Assembly (NCBI GenBank): GCA_008360975.2
Contig: CM039180.1
Coordinates: 16,583,122-16,647,121, forward strand
Direction: 5' to 3'
Origin: Lichenostomus cassidix
Lineage: Eukaryota > Chordata > Aves > Passeriformes > Meliphagidae
DNA: 64,000 nucleotides
The notes under the pieces were generated by a model. The model was not told the origin of the DNA. It made no database searches and worked only from the letters and a program-made list of their open reading frames with translations. Shown one piece after another: positions 1-12,975 of this stretch; positions within the stretch are counted from its first letter, which is position 1, and every line of letters starts with the position of its first letter. The position numbers and the translations under genes are program-made.

Positions 1-1687
1 TTTCTTCAGGGTAAGAACTGGCTGTTCTGAAGCCTGCCAGTTTTATTCAAATCCCTTTTTTTCTTTTTATTATTGAGCCAACTCTGCATTGTAGAGTGAT
101 TTTTACTCAAAGTATCCCAAAACCCTCACTCAAGCCAATAATCATGTGTTGATAGGTGAAATTAGTTTCAGAATTCTAATGAAGCTCAGCAGCTGGGAGA
201 CAGACAGCTTATCTGAAGATTAAATGAGAAAAATTGCCACTTTTGCTGGTTCCTTTAGAAACTAATTTACATTCTGTCAGCTCCCATTAGGGATGGGAAC
301 TGCGAATATTGAGGGAAATATGCATGAATTCAGTGCTGAAATGGCCAATCGTGATCAGTTTCTTCTTGCTTACAAAGCTGCCAGAAGATTTTATGTAGTT
401 ATGCCTTCTGGAAACAGTGGGTGATAATCTGCTTGCTTTCAACTGTCTCCTAACATTTTGAATTTAACATAACCAAAAGAACCAATCCGCAGCATAACAA
501 GGAGAACACAGGATAAAAATGTAATCCTAAATCTTGGGATTAATATTCCTGGAGCCTTCTATGCAGAATTCTGTCCTTTTTGTGTTTCTTGCCCTTTATT
601 TTTTTTCAACTATGTGTCTGTAAGGTTTCAGTATTTCTTTTTATGTGACAGTATCAACAGCAATGACAAGAAAGGTACTACAGAATTAATTTTTCCCTGT
701 CCTTTTACAGCCTTGAATTTTTATGTACTTGGATCCTCATCATATTGACAAGTTTTCATGAGGTCTGCTGACAGAGCCAATAGCAGACTAGGAATCTATA
801 GTATGTTGGTGTTATCCTTTTCTTCACTGGCTTTGGTTATATTTATATAGACCGTAAGTGGACATGACTCTTCCATGGAAAGAAACACATTTAAGCATTC
901 AACAGGAATGTAAAAGACAATGCATAAGTTAATACAGGAAGAGTAATGCTACTTTAAACATGGGAAAGGGCAATGCTGTGGTGTTGCAGAATCTTGTTGT
1001 TTTCAATTTTCTTTAAATAAAGGCTGGAGAAGATAATTAAGGGCATGGGAAAGATTGTGTAAGATGCTCAAAAGATGATTTTTTACTGCACCTGCAGGAG
1101 AGTTTGACGACAAATTCATAATTTCAATGAAACAGTCATATTTTCTGTTTCAGAAATAATTAGGCAAAATTTAAACGGAAAATTAATTTTTTGTTAGATC
1201 TATAGGTTTGAGTAACTTATTCCTAATAATTCTAAGAGAAAATAAGATCTTTAGTGTTGTTGATTTTTAATAAAGCTGAGTAGATTATTATGAATAATGT
1301 GACGCTCTGAAGAGCATTCTAGCATCATTGGAATGGAACAAGTCAGCTCTACAGGACCTGCTAAATGGCTTGAATAACCAGGTAGAAACGTAGCATTTGC
1401 ATTACACTTGCAAGGAGAGGATTACAAAAAGCAAATGATGTTGCAAAAGCAGACATAATAAATGGCTAAATTGCAAATACATTTTGGACGTGACGCTGCA
1501 CAACTCTATGGTGATATTAAATGTGAATACAGAGATTACAAGGAATGAGAAGAATTTGGGATTTTAAAGGATACTTCCCACATCTGCAAATGTAGATTTT
1601 TCAGTTGGTGCTATACTTTCAATGTATCCTCTGATAATCCTTGCTTCCTTCCTCCTTATTTCCACTCCAGTAAAGTATGTAGAAAAA
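1..1687. other. AT-rich noncoding DNA, nothing recognised
   Basis: I see no supported reading frame, RNA gene or repeat family here. Stop codons are frequent in all frames. The sequence looks like ordinary unique intergenic or intronic DNA. Confidence 0.6.
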
Positions 1688-1800
1688 TAATTCAGGATTT
1701 AGAAAAGAGCTAGAAGAATGACACAAGTTTTGGAAACCCCATTTCAGAGCTTTGGAGTGAAGGGCTTAGCCAATTGACCTTTATAAAGTAGTTTAAGAAA
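1688..1800 (+). repeat. possible old CR1 LINE 3'-region remnant
   Basis: The run 'gaaaagagctagaagaatga', followed by a Lys/Glu-rich stretch, resembles the segment of old CR1 elements just downstream of the RT domain, where a similar phrase about rebound, tagged and retrieved codons is conserved across amniotes. The match is short and decayed, and no 3' terminal repeat follows. It lies before the RT fragment at 2190 although it belongs after RT in a CR1, so the two are not one insertion. This is recognition from memory of the family and is tentative. Confidence 0.3.
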
Positions 1801-2189
1801 TTTCATTGTAACATAGCTGTGACTATTTAAAACACTAGAGGAATCTGGAAAATAAAAATCCCAGTATACACAATGTAGATGTCCTATGGAATCAGATACT
1901 ATTTCAAATGCATGAAAGTAACACAAACTAAAAGCAGAAAGCAGATTAATTTAGTGTCAAGGAAGAGACACAGTATCAATCACTGAAATAGCCAGTGCAT
2001 GCTAGTGGACTCTTCATCCCTTGAAATCTAAACTATGCTTGTAAAAAAAGTATACAATACTTTCCACAACAACTATGTCTAGAATATGGTAAAATACTAG
2101 TAGCATTTATGCATATGCTTAGCATTTCAAAAATTTTAAAGTTATACTAATTCATATTTCCAACATTTTTAATCTATATAAAAAATAAG

Positions 2190-2815
2190 TTCATGGGAGC
2201 TACTGTCCAGACAGCTTTGTCTCTGTCACCAGTAACATCATGAAACAGATTCTTTTGGAAGCTATGTCAAGGCATGTGGATATCAGAGAGGTGATTAGAA
2301 ACAGCAAGAATGGTTTCACAAAGGCAAAATTGTGCCTGAGCAATCTGATGGCCATCTACTATGGACTGATCACATCAGGGGATGAGGGAAGAGCTATGGA
2401 TGTCATCTTCCTTGACTTCTGTAAGGCCTTTATGTGGTCCCACACAATGCCCTTGTCTCTAAATAGGAGATGGATGGGTTTGGGTGTATAGAATATAAAA
2501 TGAATAAGGATTTGGACAGATGGCAGTTTTTGCAGAGACTTGCAGTCAACAGCACATTGTCCATAATTAGATTAGTAACAAGTGGCGTCCCTCAGAGGTC
2601 TATACTGGGACCAGTATTATTCAATATATTTATTAATAAACACTGGGATTGAGTGGACCCTCAGCAGGCTTTCAGATGATACAAAGCTAAGCAGTGCAGT
2701 TGATTCACTCGAGGGAAGGAATGCCATCTGGAGGGATCTTGTCAGGCTGGAGGAGAAGCCCTGTACGAACCTCATGAAGCTCAACAAGGACAAGGTCCTG
2801 CACCCATCTTAGTAT
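2190..2815 (+). pseudogene. CR1 LINE reverse-transcriptase fragment, broken
   Basis: This is the middle of the CR1 non-LTR retrotransposon second open reading frame, the part that encodes the RT fingers and palm. Translated pieces carry recognisable landmarks in order: an 'ILLEAMSRHV' block near 2250, 'VIFLDFCKAF' (first catalytic-Asp region) near 2400, 'TSGVPQRSILGPVLFNIFIN' near 2575-2635, and 'LSDDTKLS' near 2665-2690 where a functional element has FADD. The last block ends with a 'KVLHPS' stretch near 2810. The frame switches several times and a segment after the first Asp block is missing, so it cannot make protein. The fragment lacks the endonuclease domain upstream and the 3' terminal repeat downstream. 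It is the most protein-like sequence in the window. Assignment to CR1 is confident; the subfamily is not assigned. Confidence 0.9.
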
Positions 2816-5369
2816 TAAGACATAATTAGGATGACCTCAGAACTGAGAGCTGATACTGATTTTAATCACACTTGAATCCATGTGCAAGGGTTGTTTCAGA
2901 AGGTTAGTGATTGGTAGATCTTAATTTTTGAATAATCCCATAAATGATAATGAATAATACTTGAAGATCATTTTCTTGTTTGTCTGATTTGGTTATTGAT
3001 ACCTGTAGTAGAGTGATTTCTGGAAAAAAGAAAAAATAGTTGAATTTATTGATTTTTGTCTGGCATTTAATGTGTATAGAAGAGATTTACATAGATAAAC
3101 GTTATGTATTTGCATTGCTGACATGTCTCATTTTTCTCACTGGCACTCATAAGTTAAGAAGCTTTCTTCATTAATTTCCATACAGGTCAATGACCTGTAT
3201 AACAACACTGTACTGTAAGCACTCTTATACTCTATAAATTGCCTTACATATTAAAAATATCATCTTCACATAGCAAACTATTGGTTAATGAATAGTTGAA
3301 TGACTAAAATGCATGTTGAGAAATGAATAAAGATTTTGTAACACAATTAAGCTTAGCATTATGCTTACATTACTCTGGTATTTGCATTACAAAAGAGTAT
3401 TGTACAGTCAGAAAAGTGAAATGAAGACAGATGTGTTATTATTGTGAAACTCAACAGCCTTCATAACTAACTCCTCTGTTGTGTTTATACCATGCTGAAA
3501 AATAATTCATTTTGAAGCTATAACAATCAGTATCTCAAAAATAAACATTTATAAATGTATTACTGATTTACAAGGGAGGCTAATAAGAATGTGAAAACAT
3601 ATTGACCATTTGTACCAGATAACTGTTTTACAAGAGTGAAAAAATGAATCTGTCATACAACAGACAGATATATAATCCTCTTTAAAGTAAGAACCCGAGT
3701 TTCTTCTGATATAATTGTATTTTGAATGAAATTTTTGTAACTTCTATTTAAGACCTGTATTGAAGTATTGCCTGAAGAACAACTCATTGCATTCTAGGGT
3801 GTATAAAATAGAACTTCACCATCTACGATATAGTATTTATTTGAAACAAAATATGGTAGAGGAACAATGAGGTGAAAATCCAATGAGGGCTTTGCAATAC
3901 AGAAATAGGTTGAACCAAAGCATCAGGTACATACTAATTTACAAATACCCAAGCACAGTATGGTTTTTAAGTTTAGGAATTCTATTAAAAAAAAAATCTG
4001 ATGTAAACCTTGTAACATTTATAAATCAGCCCTAAATATATGGCAAGCTTGGGCTCCTGGTAATTTACTAGCACAATCCATCAGTGGTTTTTGCTTCCTA
4101 GGAGGGCAGTTCTGTAAGTGTGGCTCTGCATGGTGCCCAGAGCCATGCTCTTGTGCTGAACAAGCAAGACCTTGAACTGAATTCAGTATAACTTTGAATA
4201 TATTGCTTTGGGATTTGTGCTAATGTATCTGCATGGTGTTACAGTGTGCACTGTTGACATTTTAGAGATAGATTGGCTGAGGGAGATAACTTGGCTGATG
4301 CAGCTGCCAGACACTTTGATTGCCACAGGGCTGAGGATCCCACAGCTCCCCAGTGCTGTAACACAATGCAATTTTTCCATGTTGGCTACTCTTGAGCCAT
4401 GTGGATTGAACCCAGAACCATGGTTTCTGGCATTTCTGGGATACAAACTTTTTAGACAACTCACATCTTCCAGTCTTTTTATAGGGCTCTTTTTTCTTTC
4501 ACCAACAGGAAATGGTTATTTTGGTTGTTTTTTTTTTTGTTTCATACCTAATTTCACAATATAAAATATTTGATTAAATGGAATTGTCCCTCTCTGCACA
4601 GTTCTAATTAGGTATGAATAATAGAAGGAAAGATGAAGTGATGAGAAGATTAATGATGAATTCTTGCTACCTCAGAGCCTCTAGCAGCTACCTTCTTTCA
4701 AGCTGTGAGGTAGAAAATGAGAATTCTGGCAATGAAAAAAAGAGACCATAACAAAAAAGTGATAGTAGTCCCCCTAAAGCAGTATTTTTCAGCTTTTCCA
4801 AGTAGATGTCTGCTTATTCAAAGTTAAATTTTCATTACCTCCACCCTTTCAGTTGCTGTAAAAGCAAGTTCAAAAATCTATCAGTGAGAAGTCAATAGAA
4901 TTTAGTTGTATGACTCTGTTTGGAAAGGTCATCAGAGTATACTTTCTCCTGAGATTACAGTGTTAAGGAGCAGGCAAGTGAGATTTTCTTCATTTCAGAT
5001 GGTAATTACATTTTCAGCATTTCAGAAGCACCCAGTTGCCTCTCCTGACACTGTAACTCTTGGACGGTAGAATGAAGTACCTTTCCTGCACTTATATCTA
5101 TTAGACTGTATACTGTGATCCCCATGTGTTTGGTAATATGCTGAACCTATAAAACATCATTACTCTGGTCAGTTAAGAAGCACCAATCTTTTTTCCACTG
5201 TCATTTAAAACTTCTAGGAGGTTTGAAAGGTTTGCCCTTACAGAAGCCATACCCTATTGGGCTATAATTGCATGAATGCTGTCTTTAATTAAATTCAAAA
5301 CCAGTTTTCTTGGTTTCCCACTGGTCTGTCATGGCAAGGATCATATATGGCTTTTTTATTTTATTTTTA
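2816..5369. other. AT-rich noncoding DNA, nothing recognised
   Basis: No repeat family or gene recognised. A reading frame of 118 codons at 4208-4564 (+) has an opposite-strand shadow and no domain, a repetitive Phe-rich end caused by a T tract, and no splice or promoter context. I treat it as chance. Confidence 0.55.
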
Positions 5370-5850
5370 ACCTAAGATAACAACTTCCCAATCTTTGGGA
5401 ACAGTGTGTGGTTTATTAAGGATATATTGCGTATCTTCATTGCTACGTCTGCTATTTCACACTTCAGTTCCTTCAGAATTCTTTCATCAGCACCATCTGG
5501 TCCCAGTGATTTACTGCCCTGGAGGTTTTTTTTTGAGTTGCTCAATAACATCTTTCTTAGAGGAATCAGCCTGTTTAAAGTCCACTCATTAATTTCTCAT
5601 AAAAATTATCTTTGAGTCAAGAAATTTCCTCATTGCCCTTCGTAGCAAATAGGAGTGTAGAAAGCTACTTTTCATTTTTGCCTTGCTTTGATTCCTTTGT
5701 TCATTAGTTGATAGTTCAAAGGACTAGTAGTTGTGAACTTTTTTTGCTGGTTTCTGAAAAAGCTTTAGGTTTCTTCCTGCCTCTTGAAGATGTTTTGATG
5801 ATCTTAGTCAAACTTCTTCCTCTCTTATTTTCTTCCCTAATTATTGTATT
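5370..5850 (-). repeat. ancient CR1-like LINE RT remnant, antisense
   Basis: Read on the minus strand, about 5500 down to 5390 gives a line with 'SLGPDG', then 'ILKELKCEIADVAMKI', then (after a frame shift) 'VPKDWE'. This matches the layout of the N-terminal RT region of CR1/L3-type LINEs, where a GPDG turn is followed by a helix and a (V/E)P..W block. Sequence farther upstream on that strand (about 5800 to 5580) is Lys-rich, like the linker before RT. Multiple stops and frameshifts show long decay. Exact family (CR1 or L3) cannot be decided by eye. Confidence 0.6.
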
Positions 5851-6309
5851 ATTTTTCCTTTTGTGCACATTTCTTCTGAGCTTAATGGTAGGACTATGTT
5901 TATGTGGATGTGGAGTTATAATATGTTAATAAGCTCTCAAGAAAAGGAAGATTGGGTACATTTTGAAGCTGTGTAGTATGAAGAATTAGCATCTTATTAT
6001 GAATTTCCTGTGCAAAATGAATAATTCTGTGGTAAGTGGGGTGTGATTTTGCACCTACATTTCTTACCAAATGCCTGGGCAAATCAATGTAAAAATTTCC
6101 ACCTTCAGTAAGTCTGTGCATATGTGCTTGTGAACAAATTGGGGCAGGGAGGGGAGTCTAAGCCAAGACCTCAGGATGGGCAATGCTTGGTCACTAAAGA
6201 ACATCGTTGGTCTTTTTCTTAGTGTCTGATCTCTACAGTTCATCAGGAGTGCAAGGGAAGCTTGAGAACTGCACTTGGCAAAGGCTGACCAATACGGTTT
6301 GTCAATCCT
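5851..6309. other. noncoding, nothing recognised
   Basis: No gene, repeat family or RNA recognised. Confidence 0.5.
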
Positions 6310-6590
6310 GGTAAGAAATCACACAATCGGTCCTGAGCTGCGAGCGCCAGTCTCAGAGCTGGGCTGGGCTCACCTTGGCAGGAGCTGTGCTGGGCTGGTT
6401 TCAGCTACTGCATTGGAGCCATGTGCCTGATGCTTTCCCTGCCTGAGCCTGAGCTCTGCCAGTGCTTCCAGTGCTTGCCCAAATGACAAGAGCCCTTGTG
6501 GCAGAGCCTGGCAGGAAAGGTAGGAGCCCAGGGTAAGTAGGACCCCCAAGGCTCAGTGGAGGGGACTCTCACCATGATCATCATATTCCT
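6310..6590. other. GC-rich patch of unknown origin
   Basis: This stretch is clearly richer in G and C than its surroundings, with runs such as 'gagctgggctgggctc' and 'ggcaggaaaggtagg'. It contains 'gggtaagtagg', which looks like a splice donor on the plus strand, but no open frame of useful length leads into it. It may be a decayed interspersed repeat or a regulatory element; the sequence alone does not decide. Confidence 0.35.
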
Positions 6591-8190
6591 CCCTGGGAAA
6601 GTCTTAGATTATAAACGACATATCATGTATCCTCTGCTTACATACACCCAATGTTTTTTGAGAAAGATTAAAACTTTCAAATGTAAGATCCAGAGGAAAG
6701 CTGAATATAAACCAGGAATAGCAGTAGGTTGCTTACATACAATTTTAATGGAATTATTAACATAGTTTTTCTGTTGCTATATGATAATTTACTCTTTCAG
6801 AGTATTAAAACCCTAACAGACAATAAACACCTTGCTCCATATATCGGGCTTCTTTTGCAATAACAAAATTTTGGATGTAACATTTTTAAGCCTTGTGGCT
6901 TGATTTGATCCAAAAATTTCCAGCTGTGTCTGCTTGGAAACAAAGTTTACATAATCAGTTCTCAACCCCTGACTGCTGGGCCTGCCCCCTTGTTCCTCTC
7001 AGAAACTCCATCTTTCTCTGGGTACCTCAAGTTCCATCATTGCTGTCATTTCATCTCCTTGCCCTACCCTGTCATTTCCAAATGTGATCAATTCCTTTCT
7101 CACCTCCACCTTCTGGAGGTTTTGGGTGACTCAGACTGCAGTAACTGAAACACAGAAAATGTGTGACTTTCTCCCAGTGACCTATCTGCACTGCTAGAGA
7201 AACAAAGCCCACTGGAATGAGTCACCACACAAGCAGAAATAGCAAAATTATGAGGTCCCAGGATCCTTTTGTAGCTCATTTTGTATTCAGACTCACATTG
7301 TTCCCTAAGAAAGCTTTTTCTCTTAACCAATAATTTTTAACTGTAGGGTAGAAACTTTCATAATACCTGAGAAATGTACTGACTACCCTGACGCAGACAG
7401 ACATGCTATAACGATGCAAATTGCTTTCCTTTGATTATGCTACTTCTTGAAAAGATACTGTCAAGAGAAACTTTGATGTTCCTACAGTGGTTTTTTTGAC
7501 TAGGAAAACATGAGATTTCTAAAAGCTAATAAACGTCCTGTTGTTTTACATCACTATAGCTCAAGCATACAGGAAACAATGGAAAGTGGTAGCACACTCT
7601 GTGACAGCTGACTTTTTTTTACATAGGCACAAGTTATTTGGCCCATTAACATGTTTATTTATTTGATATGATGCAAAACAAACATTGCAATTTAAATGGG
7701 TAATTATTATTGCCTATTTAGAATTGCTGTCTCTGTGTTGTTTACAGTCTATGCCATATCAACACAGAAGCCTGCTACCACATCTTCTCAATTAAAGTAG
7801 TGTCTTTATTCTATGCAGTGCTGGCAGTTAATTTAAAAATAAGCATCACCTTTTAATTCACTTATTAAATTTGAAAAAAAGAAAAAGACAGTATGATAAT
7901 TTTATCTGTTATTATAAGCATAACATCCAAAATTAGACTTTACTGAATAGCTTTTAAGGACTTAAATGTTAAAAAAGGTTATTGTAATTCTAAGCAGCTG
8001 TAAAACAGACTCCACCTGGTTGTATTTTGTACAAAGATATGAATAAAAACATCTATGCAATTAGTTGGTACTTACACAGCAATTTGCAGACATAACCAAC
8101 TACATGTATTTTGTTTCTTGCATATTTTTGTGTAATCATATATTGACAACATTAAAAATGGAGGTATGGTATAAAACAGCACACATGAAC
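6591..8190. other. AT-rich noncoding DNA, nothing recognised
   Basis: No supported feature. Short frames at 6556-6765 and 7100-7330 have no recognisable domain. Confidence 0.55.
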
Positions 8191-8252
8191 TATATATATA
8201 TGTATATATATATGTATATATATATATATATAAAAATATATATATATGTATA
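8191..8252. repeat. TA-rich microsatellite
   Basis: About 60 bases of alternating T and A with occasional G ('tatatatatatgtatatata') and one short A run. Overlapping frames rich in Tyr and Ile come from this repeat and are not genes. Confidence 0.95.
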
Positions 8253-8360
8253 ATTAGATAATGTGACAGTCCAAAGCCCAGTGACACTCTTCAAAATACT
8301 GAAAATAGTAGTCAAGAAAGACCTTAGCTTCAAAATATAAACCAGGTAAATTCTGGAAAG

Positions 8361-8413
8361 ATATATGTAAATATATACTTATACACATACATACGTATAT
8401 GTATATATATATA
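8361..8413. repeat. TA/CA-rich microsatellite
   Basis: A second impure dinucleotide tract, 'atatatgtaaatatatactt', then 'acacatacatacgtatat', about 110 bases after the first. Confidence 0.85.
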
Positions 8414-10898
8414 GCTGTGGCCTCAGATGTAGTTCAGTATTTAATCATACTGTACAATGGACCATTAGAAGGAAGAGTTTCAGCATTTAGCTTTGAATTT
8501 TAAACTGAATTCATGTTTGCCAATTTGTGATGTTCAAAGAGACTTTGCTTGTTTCCTTAACCTGTCTTTTGTCTCCAATCTTGACCCAGTAAAAAACACA
8601 TGTATATACACTGAGCATACACATTGTAACTGATAGTCATTGGTTAGCTCACAGAATGGTCTGTTCACTAGTGTAAGACTATTAGATTTGAATTATAAAA
8701 CATTATTCTTTATCCTCATGCAAATCATAGCATTATCTGTAACTAAAAAGAATCGCAGAGGTCACAAGTAGATAATCCCATCTATTTTGCACCCAGTCAA
8801 AGCTTGATTTTTCCCTATAACTTTGATCTATGCATTTTAATTTTAAATGATCAGGTGTTAGTGTTTCACTCTGTCTAGTGGGAGACTACTTCAAAGTCTG
8901 CAGAGCCTAGGCATTAGAGAATCATCTTCCTATTTATCCTCACTTACCTTTATATGATTTTAGAGGCTGTTTCAGATATACACAAAGAATTTTAAACTTT
9001 TCAGTATAGCTGTTGTATCTTTGCTTGAGTATTTAGTGAGGTTAAATATATTTAGCTCTAAAATTTATTTCAAATTGATTTGCTGCTTTAATACTGAAAT
9101 TCGTAGAACTACCTTCAACGTGCAGAACTGCCACATATTTGTTTTGCTGTGAAGATTAATTGTTCCTATATGGTGAAATAGGGAATCTAAAATAAAGAGT
9201 ACAGTTTAGGTAAAACAAAATTGCATTCACATTAATGGTGATTGCTGAAAAGCATTCTAATGATCTAAATCTTGCTTTTCATAGAAAAGAAAGATGTTTC
9301 ACATTCCTAGAAGACTTAACATTCTCTTAAAACCTTATGCTCTTGACTTATACCCGCAGTAGCTACTGCAGCACTTTTTCAGCTCTACCAAACTTTAATA
9401 CAGAAGGTGATCTGAATTTGAATCAGATCCAAGCTTTATACCCAAATATTGCAAATTCACCAGAATCAGCATCACTAATTCTTTAATAGAATAGATATTT
9501 TATGAAACCTGACAACATTAGTAGAGATTTTTTACAATTGCAGATTAAGCCTTTTATGGAGAATCACAAATGACAGTCAGGTTCAATAGAACAAAGATTT
9601 CATCTAATATTAGTTTCTGGCAAGTCAATTTGCAAGATTATTTTTGCAGATTAAATTAGCTATATTGGGAGGTCACCCTCTTACTTCTAAATCAAGAAAG
9701 AGAGACAGTTGCATAATAGCATAATGCTTTAGATATATTATTAACCAATCTTTCATAATAAGGAAATTAGCTATTCACCAAGAAGGGGTGAATAAAAGAA
9801 AAAGGTGTTTTATAACACAATAAATATCTCTTGGAAGTAGCTGGGGAAAGGCCAGCTGAGCATCACTAAGAGTGCAACCTGTCCGTATCTCAGTATTCAA
9901 TCTCCGGAAAATGTAAAACTTTAGCTAAGAATTGGAGAAGGAAGATACCACAATTTAAACTGGCTTAGGATCTATCTTTTCTGGGCTGCATGATGCATTT
10001 GTATTCTTAAAAATGTGGCTTCAGACTTTGGACAACCTAATTAATCAGAAGATGTCAATCCATCAGTAGGTGGTGACTTATAACATCCAGGCAAAGCAAT
10101 TAATATGGATTTGAAAATTGCCACTAAGTTTAAATGGATTCCTAATGTTTTGTGTATAGTATTATTTATTTTTTAGAAGTCTAGTTATTATTTACTTCTA
10201 AGGAAGGTCCTGGATGCAAGTATTCAGTACATTAGAAGATGTGCACAGAGACTGAGACAAAAAAATCTGGGAAAAAAAGAAGGAAAAAAAAAGTAATCTG
10301 AGTTACAGACAAGTCATATCTTGAATTCAACAATCTATTGTCTGTTTCCCAGGAACTTTTGTGATAGATCAGAAAAATCTATCTGTTTGAATATCGTCCA
10401 CTTGTCCAAAAGCTGATTATCTTGCTGGGACAACACTTGCTCACACCAAAACAACACAGGCTGTTACAGGGGAAAAAAATTTTAAAAATCTAGAGATTTT
10501 TTTGGCTAATTAAAGAATCTTTCAGTTCTGCTGCAAAGAGTAGCAGGGTTGAAAAAGGCATGTCCAAGGTCAGCAATCTTTTTAATTTACTTATTATTTA
10601 GATTTAGCAGCAACATGAAACACCCATAGAGAAGTATTTAACACTGTTATCCATTTAATTAACTTATCACAATGAGATCTTTGGCCAAGAATGGAACTCA
10701 AAAGCAGTGTGTTAGTCAAAGTAAACACAATAACTGTCATGTTTTTTACTCATAAAAGCATTGTGTTTCATCTGAAAGTGCAAATGAATGCACACTAGGG
10801 AAAGGTTTCCTGTTCTATAACAATGTTTAGTCAGTGACATTGCCCCTCCTATTTGCCTACCTCTCAGTACAGATCATTGTTGGGCTCCTTTCCTACAT
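8414..10898. other. AT-rich noncoding DNA, nothing recognised
   Basis: No open frame of 60 codons or more and no repeat family recognised. One A-rich purine run lies at about 10257-10292. Confidence 0.6.
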
Positions 10899-11046
10899 CA
10901 TGGATGCTCCATCCCTGGCATTGTTCAAGGCCAGGTTGGATGGGACTTCGAGCACTTGCTGTAGTGGAAGCTTTCCCTACCCATGGATGGGAGGTTAGAA
11001 CTTGATGATCACCTAAGTCCCTTCCAACTCAAGCTATTCTATGATC
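10899..11046 (+). repeat. CR1 LINE 3' end, sense
   Basis: The segment holds the conserved last ~150 bases of CR1: 'atccctggca' and 'ttcaaggccaggttggatgg' (10911-10940), a 'gagcacttgctgtagtgg' block, a 'cccatggatgggaggtt' block, then 'cttccaactcaagctattct' and the terminal ATTCTATGATC at about 11036-11046. CR1 ends in a short 8-10 base repeat of this type instead of poly(A), which fixes the strand. It is a typical 5'-truncated copy, diverged from consensus and without coding capacity. Confidence 0.9.
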
Positions 11047-12440
11047 GTTAATTAATTTATTCAGAAGACTTTCTCTGATTGCTAGAAACCACTCTGACAG
11101 TGTGTTTTCTTCTTGAATGCCATGTGAGTGCAGATCCTGATTGACAGGGACTGAGTAATGAATTGCTTTATTTTTAAAGTAAATATGTATAATCGCTGTG
11201 TTCTTGTTTCTGATGGCAAAATCAGTAGGGAACTGAGGGCCAGTATAGTAGCAAATACAGGATCTATGAATTTTGCACACTGTAAGTTGTAACAAATGGA
11301 AAGACAAATCTCAACTAAGCTTTTGAAATTAACCATAAGTTGTGTTTTTAAGAAAATCTTAGGCATTGACTGCTGGCCACTGCAGAAAAAAGTTAAACAC
11401 CAGATTGTTGAAGGAATCAGAAAAAATGAGGAGGGGGAACAAGGAACAGTAATGAAGACATGGAAGATTTTTTAAGCAGCATTTAGTCAATCATATCCTT
11501 CATCCTTCTAATTTTGTTTCACTTTCCAGATTTCTGTTCAAAAGACAATTTTCCCTTAACTGTTTCAAGCTAATTTTTGTGTTGTACCTTCTATTGGTTA
11601 TGTGTCTCACATAATTCAGTTCTCATTTCTTTCATTAGCTTCTTGTTCATTGAGCTATTCTCCTTGTTAATTTAATTATCTGCTTTTGCTTTTCTTTCAT
11701 TGAGTTTTATCTTCTATCTTTGTAGTCTTCTGCCATGTCAGTTCCCTGCTGTTTCATTATTACTCTTTTCCAGCACAGGCAAAGGAAACACTTGCCTTGA
11801 GTTCAGTGAGGTTTGGAAGGACCTTTAGCTATTATTAAGGTTTTCTATAATAGATGGAAGAGTAGCTTCCCCTTGCACTATGCCCTGAGTGGCTGGTGCT
11901 GACCTCAGGAAAAAAAACCTTCCTTCATCTGTGGTATATAGAAAATTTACTGCATCATTGACTCCAGAAGACTTTGGTGGATTTGGTGGGTTTCCCTCAA
12001 CGTTTATTTTTTAATTTATTTTTGGTGGAGTGTAAAATAGTAATAAGAAGAATTCTAGCAGTCCAGATAGAAAAGAGAATCTGGGACACATACTGTAATA
12101 CCTCTCACTAACTTGATTACTCCAATACCTCTCACTGCATTGCTGACTTTACCCTGTCATTCCAAAGACTTATATCCCATAGGCTCATGGAATCATGGAG
12201 ATCTAGAGTATGAATAACATGGACACTACCACCAGTATTAATTTTGGTAGTAATGAATCTGTTTAGCCCTCTTTGCTCTGCTGAAAACCTGCTGAAAATC
12301 TCCAGTCTTTTCTATGAACGTGAGTAAACTTTTCTTCCAAAAGAAGAATCAAGGAAACCTACCCATCCACCCATTCCCCTCAATAAGTCATGAATATGTA
12401 CAGCTGAAAGCAACCCTTATTGTCAGGGAAGACTTACAAA
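11047..12440. other. AT-rich noncoding DNA, nothing recognised
   Basis: Two overlapping minus-strand frames (11029-11307 and 11082-11366) have no domain and partly read through the CR1 end. A T/C-rich zone covers about 11500-11780. No family recognised. Confidence 0.5.
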
Positions 12441-12975
12441 AAACATAGAACCATGGAATGGACCTTAAAGATCATATAGTCCCAAACACACACACGCAAA
12501 CAGTGATGTGCAGGGACACCTCCCACATGACCAGGTAGCTCAAGTCCTTATCCAACCTGCCTTTGAACATTGCCAGGGTTGGGGCATTCACAGCCTCCTT
12601 GGGTAACCTGTTCCAGTGTCTAACAACCCTCACAGTAAATAATTTCTTCCTCCATCTCACCTGAATTTCCCCTCTTTCAATTTGTACCCATTATTCCTTG
12701 TCCTGTCACTACAGTTCCTGACGAAGAGCCCTTCTCTGGCTTCCCAGTAGGCCCACTTCTGATACTGGACACCAGGTCTGCATGCAGCATTCCAAGTGGG
12801 GTACCACAAGAGCAGAGTACAGCGGGAGAGTCATCTGTATTCACCAGCATTCTTTGGCCTCATTACCTTTCAGGGCTCTGTCCCATGGGACTCTACTGAA
12901 CAGGTCCTTAAAGAGACCAGAGTCTGCTCTCCTGAAGTCCAGGGCAGTGAGCTTTCATACTTGTCCTGATTTCCA
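12441..12975 (-). repeat. CR1 LINE 3' part, antisense, internally deleted
   Basis: Read on the plus strand it opens with the reverse complement of the CR1 3' end: 'accttaaagatcatatagt', 'gggacacctcccacatgacc', 'ttgccagggttggggcattc', 'aacctgttccagtgtctaac' and 'ccctcacagtaaataatttc'. The minus-strand frame 12660-12472 contains 'RHWNRLPKEAVNAP', a read-through phrase commonly predicted from CR1 3' regions. Farther on, 'ggtctgcatgcagcattcc' (12775-12793) and 'ctgctctcctgaagtccagg' (12924-12943) come from deeper in the same element; the material between them is shortened, so the copy carries an internal deletion. Confidence 0.9.

Noticed and set aside
4208..4564. 118-codon plus-strand frame with hydrophobic end
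   Set aside because: The Phe-rich end is from a T tract and the opposite strand is equally open; no support.
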